Shown here: one piece after another, positions 5,490 to 7,677 of the stretch
Position numbering within the stretch: the stretch's first letter is position 1
Layout: each line of letters opens with the position of its first letter
NCBI GenBank assembly: GCA_038323965.1
Contig: JBBQHM010000104.1
Coordinates: 1 to 7,677, forward strand
Length of the DNA stretch: 7,677 bases
Direction: 5' to 3'
Origin: JBBQHM01 sp038323965
GTDB taxonomy: Bacteria > Verrucomicrobiota > Verrucomicrobiia > Chthoniobacterales > UBA10450
Program-made: the position numbers and the translations under genes
Notes under the pieces: model-generated
What the model was told of the DNA's origin: nothing
Seen by the model: the letters and a program-made list of their open reading frames with translations, nothing else
Databases searched by the model: none

Positions 5490-6398
5490 ATGGGCGGGCA
5501 ACACAGTCATTCCGAAGTCGCAAAAGATTTCGGCAAAGCATTTGCGATCGGCGTCGGACTCAACCTCGCCTACGTCGTCGTCCAGTTGTTCTACGGTATT
5601 TTCGCGCACTCAGTCGCGTTGCTCGCCGATGCCGGTCACAATTTCGGCGATGTCCTCGGGCTTCTGCTGGCGTGGGGTGCAATGCGTTTGGCAAAGACAC
5701 GCCCGACAACTCATCGCACTTATGGGCTGGGCCGTTCTACCATCCTTGCCGCTCTCGCGAACGCCGCATTTCTCCTCGTCGCAGTGGGAGGAATCACTTG
5801 GGAAGCCATTCGTCGACTCGATAATCCAGGCCCGGTCGCAGGCCCGACGGTGATCTGGGTTGCGATGATAGGCGTCGCGATTAATACGATCACCGCGCTG
5901 CTATTCATCTCTGGCCGCAAAGGCGATCTCAACATTCGCGCAGCGTTCATGCACATGGCCGCGGACGCCGCAGTCTCGGCCGCGGTGGTGGTCGCGGGCG
6001 TCATCATTGTTTTCACCGGGAAGACCATCGTCGACCCGGTGGCAAGTCTGCTGATTAACGCTGTGATTGTCTGGGGCACTTGGAAGCTACTTCGGGATTC
6101 TTTAAAAATGGCGCTGGATGTAGTGCCCGACGGAGTTGACCCGATCGCGGTGCGCGATTACCTCGCTACCCAACCCGGGGTCATGGCTGTGCACGATCTT
6201 CACATCTGGCCGCTGAGCACCACGGAAACGGCGCTTACCGCCCACATCGTCAAGCCGGATGGCGTGATCGACGACTCGCTGTTATGCCGAATCAAAAACG
6301 GGCTGCAGGAACGATTTCATATCGAGCACGTGACCGTGCAATGTGAGTGCGGCGATCCATTACATCCCTGCGAACAGGAGCCGGAGCACGTGGTATGA
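5490..6398 (+). CDS. CDF-family cation (probably zinc) efflux transporter
   Basis: A 302-residue cation diffusion facilitator that would move Zn2+ (possibly also Cd2+ or Co2+) out of the cytoplasm in exchange for protons. It has six predicted membrane helices followed by a cytoplasmic domain (about 210-290). The transport site is complete: H50-N-F-G-D54 in helix 2 and H155-M-A-A-D159 in helix 5, the HD/HD arrangement typical of zinc-preferring CDFs. The cytoplasmic domain shows H-D-L-H-I-W-P-L-S. The N-terminus has a few His (Q-H-S-H-S), fewer than in CzcD-like proteins. The C-terminal tail after the usual H-V-T-V-Q segment is unusual: Cys285, Cys287 and Cys294 with His292 and His300, a possible extra metal site. 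AGGAG (5479-5483) lies 6 nt before the ATG, a strong ribosome site. It overlaps the next gene by 4 bp. Close to the CzcD/ZitB type; the exact metal is inferred. Confidence 0.94.
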   Translation: MGGQHSHSEVAKDFGKAFAIGVGLNLAYVVVQLFYGIFAHSVALLADAGHNFGDVLGLLLAWGAMRLAKTRPTTHRTYGLGRSTILAALANAAFLLVAVGGITWEAIRRLDNPGPVAGPTVIWVAMIGVAINTITALLFISGRKGDLNIRAAFMHMAADAAVSAAVVVAGVIIVFTGKTIVDPVASLLINAVIVWGTWKLLRDSLKMALDVVPDGVDPIAVRDYLATQPGVMAVHDLHIWPLSTTETALTAHIVKPDGVIDDSLLCRIKNGLQERFHIEHVTVQCECGDPLHPCEQEPEHVV

Positions 6399-7048
6399 CA
6401 ATCAAAAGGATCTCCGCGGTAGGAATCTCGATTCTCGCGCTCACGCTGGGAGTAAACGTTGCCAACGCGACGACGAAGGGATTGAGCCAGATCGTAACTC
6501 CCGACCTGCAACCGGCGGGCGATCTTTCACTCAGCGCGCAGGTGCAAAGTAAAGAAATCGCGAACCCCTACGAAGCACAATTAGAGATTGGCCTTACCGA
6601 TTTCGCGGAAGTTGCGGTCTTCAAGGGCTTCGATCCCAACGAGCTCATCTTCGGGACTGAAATAGGACTGCTGCGGAAAGAGCCTTACCTGCTCTCCATT
6701 GGATTTGTAAACTGGTCGCCGCATAGTCGCGTCGATCCGCAGCCTTTTATCGAGGCCGGCTACTACACCGAGCATCATAAGATCATCGCGGGCGCGATTC
6801 GAGCCGGAAACAAGAACGAAGCGATCCTGGGCTACGCTTATGATTTTAACAAAAGCTGGCGTGCGCAAGTTGACTTCCAAAGCGGGAAAGAAAACTCAGC
6901 GACTCTCGGCGTGACTTGGAATATCACTACTGATTTCCAAGTGAACCCGGCGATCTATTTCTCGAATTATCACCCGGAGCGTATCAAAGGTTACGTCGTC
7001 TTTACTTATACCCTCCACCTCTGGGGAGATAAGGTCACAACGAAGTAA
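6395..7048 (+). CDS. Secreted, probably outer-membrane beta-barrel protein of unknown function
   Basis: A 217-residue protein starting at an ATG inside the CDF stop (ATGA overlap), which implies translational coupling. GGAG lies 8 nt upstream. An in-frame start at 6347 would put 16 charged residues before the signal peptide and is less likely. Residues 1-25 are a signal peptide ending A-N-A. The mature part is rich in short alternating polar/hydrophobic strands with aromatic residues, e.g. AQLEIGLTDFAEVAVFKGF, AILGYAYDFNKSWRAQVDF, SATLGVTWNI and YVVFTYTLHLW near the end, separated by turns. This is typical of outer-membrane barrels, with perhaps 10-12 strands. It has no cysteine and no lipobox. 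I do not recognise a named family. Coupling to a zinc exporter suggests a role in envelope metal or stress handling, which is inference. The last strand does not end in Phe/Trp at the very C-terminus: GDKVTTK follows. Confidence 0.8.
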   Translation: MTIKRISAVGISILALTLGVNVANATTKGLSQIVTPDLQPAGDLSLSAQVQSKEIANPYEAQLEIGLTDFAEVAVFKGFDPNELIFGTEIGLLRKEPYLLSIGFVNWSPHSRVDPQPFIEAGYYTEHHKIIAGAIRAGNKNEAILGYAYDFNKSWRAQVDFQSGKENSATLGVTWNITTDFQVNPAIYFSNYHPERIKGYVVFTYTLHLWGDKVTTK

Positions 7049-7068
7049 TCCTGGGTTAAACGTCAATC

Positions 7069-7088
7069 GTTCGCGCGAACCCGCGAAC
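7069..7088. repeat. 12-bp palindrome overlapping a direct repeat, possible operator
   Basis: GTTCGCGCGAAC (7069-7080) is a perfect palindrome. CGCGAAC occurs at 7074-7080 and again at 7082-7088, so the left arm can pair with either copy. It sits 21 bp after the barrel gene stop and 31-51 bp before the NYN start, where an operator or an internal promoter element would be expected. It has the order GTTC-N4-GAAC, the reverse of the GAAC-N4-GTTC LexA box. No bound regulator can be named. Confidence 0.35.
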
Positions 7089-7094
7089 CGGCGA

Positions 7095-7113
7095 TAGTCC
7101 TGAATGAGGACTA
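7095..7113 (+). promoter_or_regulatory. Hairpin sequestering the ribosome-binding site of the NYN gene
   Basis: TAGTCCT (7095-7101) pairs perfectly with AGGACTA (7107-7113) across the 5-nt loop gaatg. The right arm contains the AGGA (7107-7110) that is the only Shine-Dalgarno for the ATG at 7120, with 9-nt spacing. In RNA the hairpin would hide the ribosome site and end 6 nt before the start codon. This suggests translational control by temperature, a bound protein or ribosome passage, but that is inferred from sequence alone. Confidence 0.5.
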
Positions 7114-7119
7114 AAGACC

Positions 7120-7677
7120 ATGCGTAAGGCCGAACCTGCTAAGCCGGTGCCATCGCGAGTGCTGGTGCTGGTCGACGAATCGAATGTCGGGAGCTCTGTC
7201 CGTACCGCCGGACGCGGACTGGACTGGCTTGCCCTGCGCAATTTCCTGGTAGCTCCGGATTCGGGTCGGGAATTAATCGAAATGGTAGTCTATGCCGGGC
7301 TGCCGCCGCCAATCCCGCTGTGGCAGGATGAGCGAGATAAGAAAAATAAATTCATGCATTGGCTGCGCTCCAATGGTTTCATGGTGGTGACGAAGGATGG
7401 CGCGCCCGCAGAGGAAGGTCACTACAAGGCGAACGTTGATGTGATGATGGCAATCGACGCGCTGGAGCTCTCTTTGGAAATGCGGCCAGACGTTGTTATT
7501 CTGGTTACCGGTGATGCGGACTTCGCTTACCTGGCGATCAAATTGCGACGACATGGCATTCGCGTGGAGGTGGCATCGGTTGCGCAAAATCTCGGGAACA
7601 ACCTCAAGGCAGCCGCGAATGCTACAATCGATCTGGCGCCTTTATTCCGGACTTTCGAATTAAAGCTACCATCCGAT
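7120..7677 (+). CDS. NYN-domain (DUF88/LabA-like) putative RNase, C-terminus beyond window
   Basis: 186 codons are open to the window edge with no stop. NYN domains are PIN-like nuclease folds, usually metal-dependent RNases. Visible elements: a first strand ending V-L-V-D19-E-S-N22 (family form D-x-x-N), V-V-Y-A-G (56-60), K104-A-N-V-D107-V-M-M-A-I-D113, and the most diagnostic block V-I-L-V-T-G-D132-A-D134-F-A-Y-L with K141-L-R-R-H-G-I-R-V-E-V after it. Asp19, Asp107, Asp132 and Asp134 would form the acidic metal site. All are present, so activity is plausible. The segment N160-N-L-K-A-A-A-N-A-T-I-D-L fits the end of the domain; any C-terminal addition is unseen. AGGA lies 9 nt before the ATG but within a hairpin. 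It follows the barrel gene by 71 bp on the same strand. The target RNA is unknown. Confidence 0.88.
   Translation, partial: MRKAEPAKPVPSRVLVLVDESNVGSSVRTAGRGLDWLALRNFLVAPDSGRELIEMVVYAGLPPPIPLWQDERDKKNKFMHWLRSNGFMVVTKDGAPAEEGHYKANVDVMMAIDALELSLEMRPDVVILVTGDADFAYLAIKLRRHGIRVEVASVAQNLGNNLKAAANATIDLAPLFRTFELKLPSD

Noticed and set aside
5720..6079. 119-codon minus-strand frame inside the CDF gene
   Set aside because: Lies wholly over conserved transporter helices; Ala/Thr/Met-rich content reflects the complement of hydrophobic codons.
7069..7080. LexA (SOS) box
   Set aside because: The half-sites are in the opposite order to GAAC-N4-GTTC, and the spacing does not match the direct-repeat GTTC-N7-GTTC form either; kept only as an unnamed palindrome.

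Overview
The window is about 56% GC by eye and gene-dense, with short intergenic gaps and genes on both strands. It looks like a chromosomal stretch of a Gram-negative-type bacterium: there are several signal peptides, one lipoprotein signal and one probable outer-membrane barrel protein. The mix of genes (a DUF885 peptidase, a cyclic-nucleotide-binding/DUF1003 fusion, a small secreted WVNT..VYH-type protein and an NYN-domain protein) would fit a soil Acidobacteriota or Verrucomicrobiota genome. That placement is an inference from gene content and general familiarity, not from a marker gene. I see no rRNA, tRNA, insertion sequence, phage gene or CRISPR array.

Layout. (1) Left block, minus strand: the first 33 codons of a small secreted protein (1-99), preceded by a secreted DUF885-family metallopeptidase (176-1909). 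(2) A 394-bp divergent gap (1910-2303). Its right part is rich in inverted repeats and forms a possible structured leader for a small secreted PepSY-domain protein (2304-2597, plus). (3) A membrane-anchored MsrB (SelR) family protein (2694-3284, minus) that lacks every cysteine, including the catalytic one. It converges on the PepSY gene and diverges from an isoprenylcysteine/phospholipid methyltransferase-type membrane protein (3527-4093, plus). (4) A minus-strand pair: a cyclic-nucleotide-binding protein fused to a DUF1003 membrane domain (4526-5383), followed by a 58-residue proline-rich lipoprotein (4295-4471) short enough to be missed easily. (5) A plus-strand cluster diverging from that pair: a CDF zinc exporter (5490-6398), a barrel-like secreted protein overlapping it by 4 bp (6395-7048), and an NYN-domain putative RNase (7120 to the right edge).

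The CDF exporter and barrel protein are almost certainly co-translated and suggest an envelope metal-handling unit. The NYN gene follows after 71 bp that hold a 12-bp palindrome and a hairpin that hides its ribosome-binding site. It may therefore be controlled separately at transcription, translation or both.

The two most interesting observations are the cysteine-free MsrB homologue, probably a binding-only or repurposed protein, and the hairpin that masks the NYN start. No complete novel defence or mobile system is visible.
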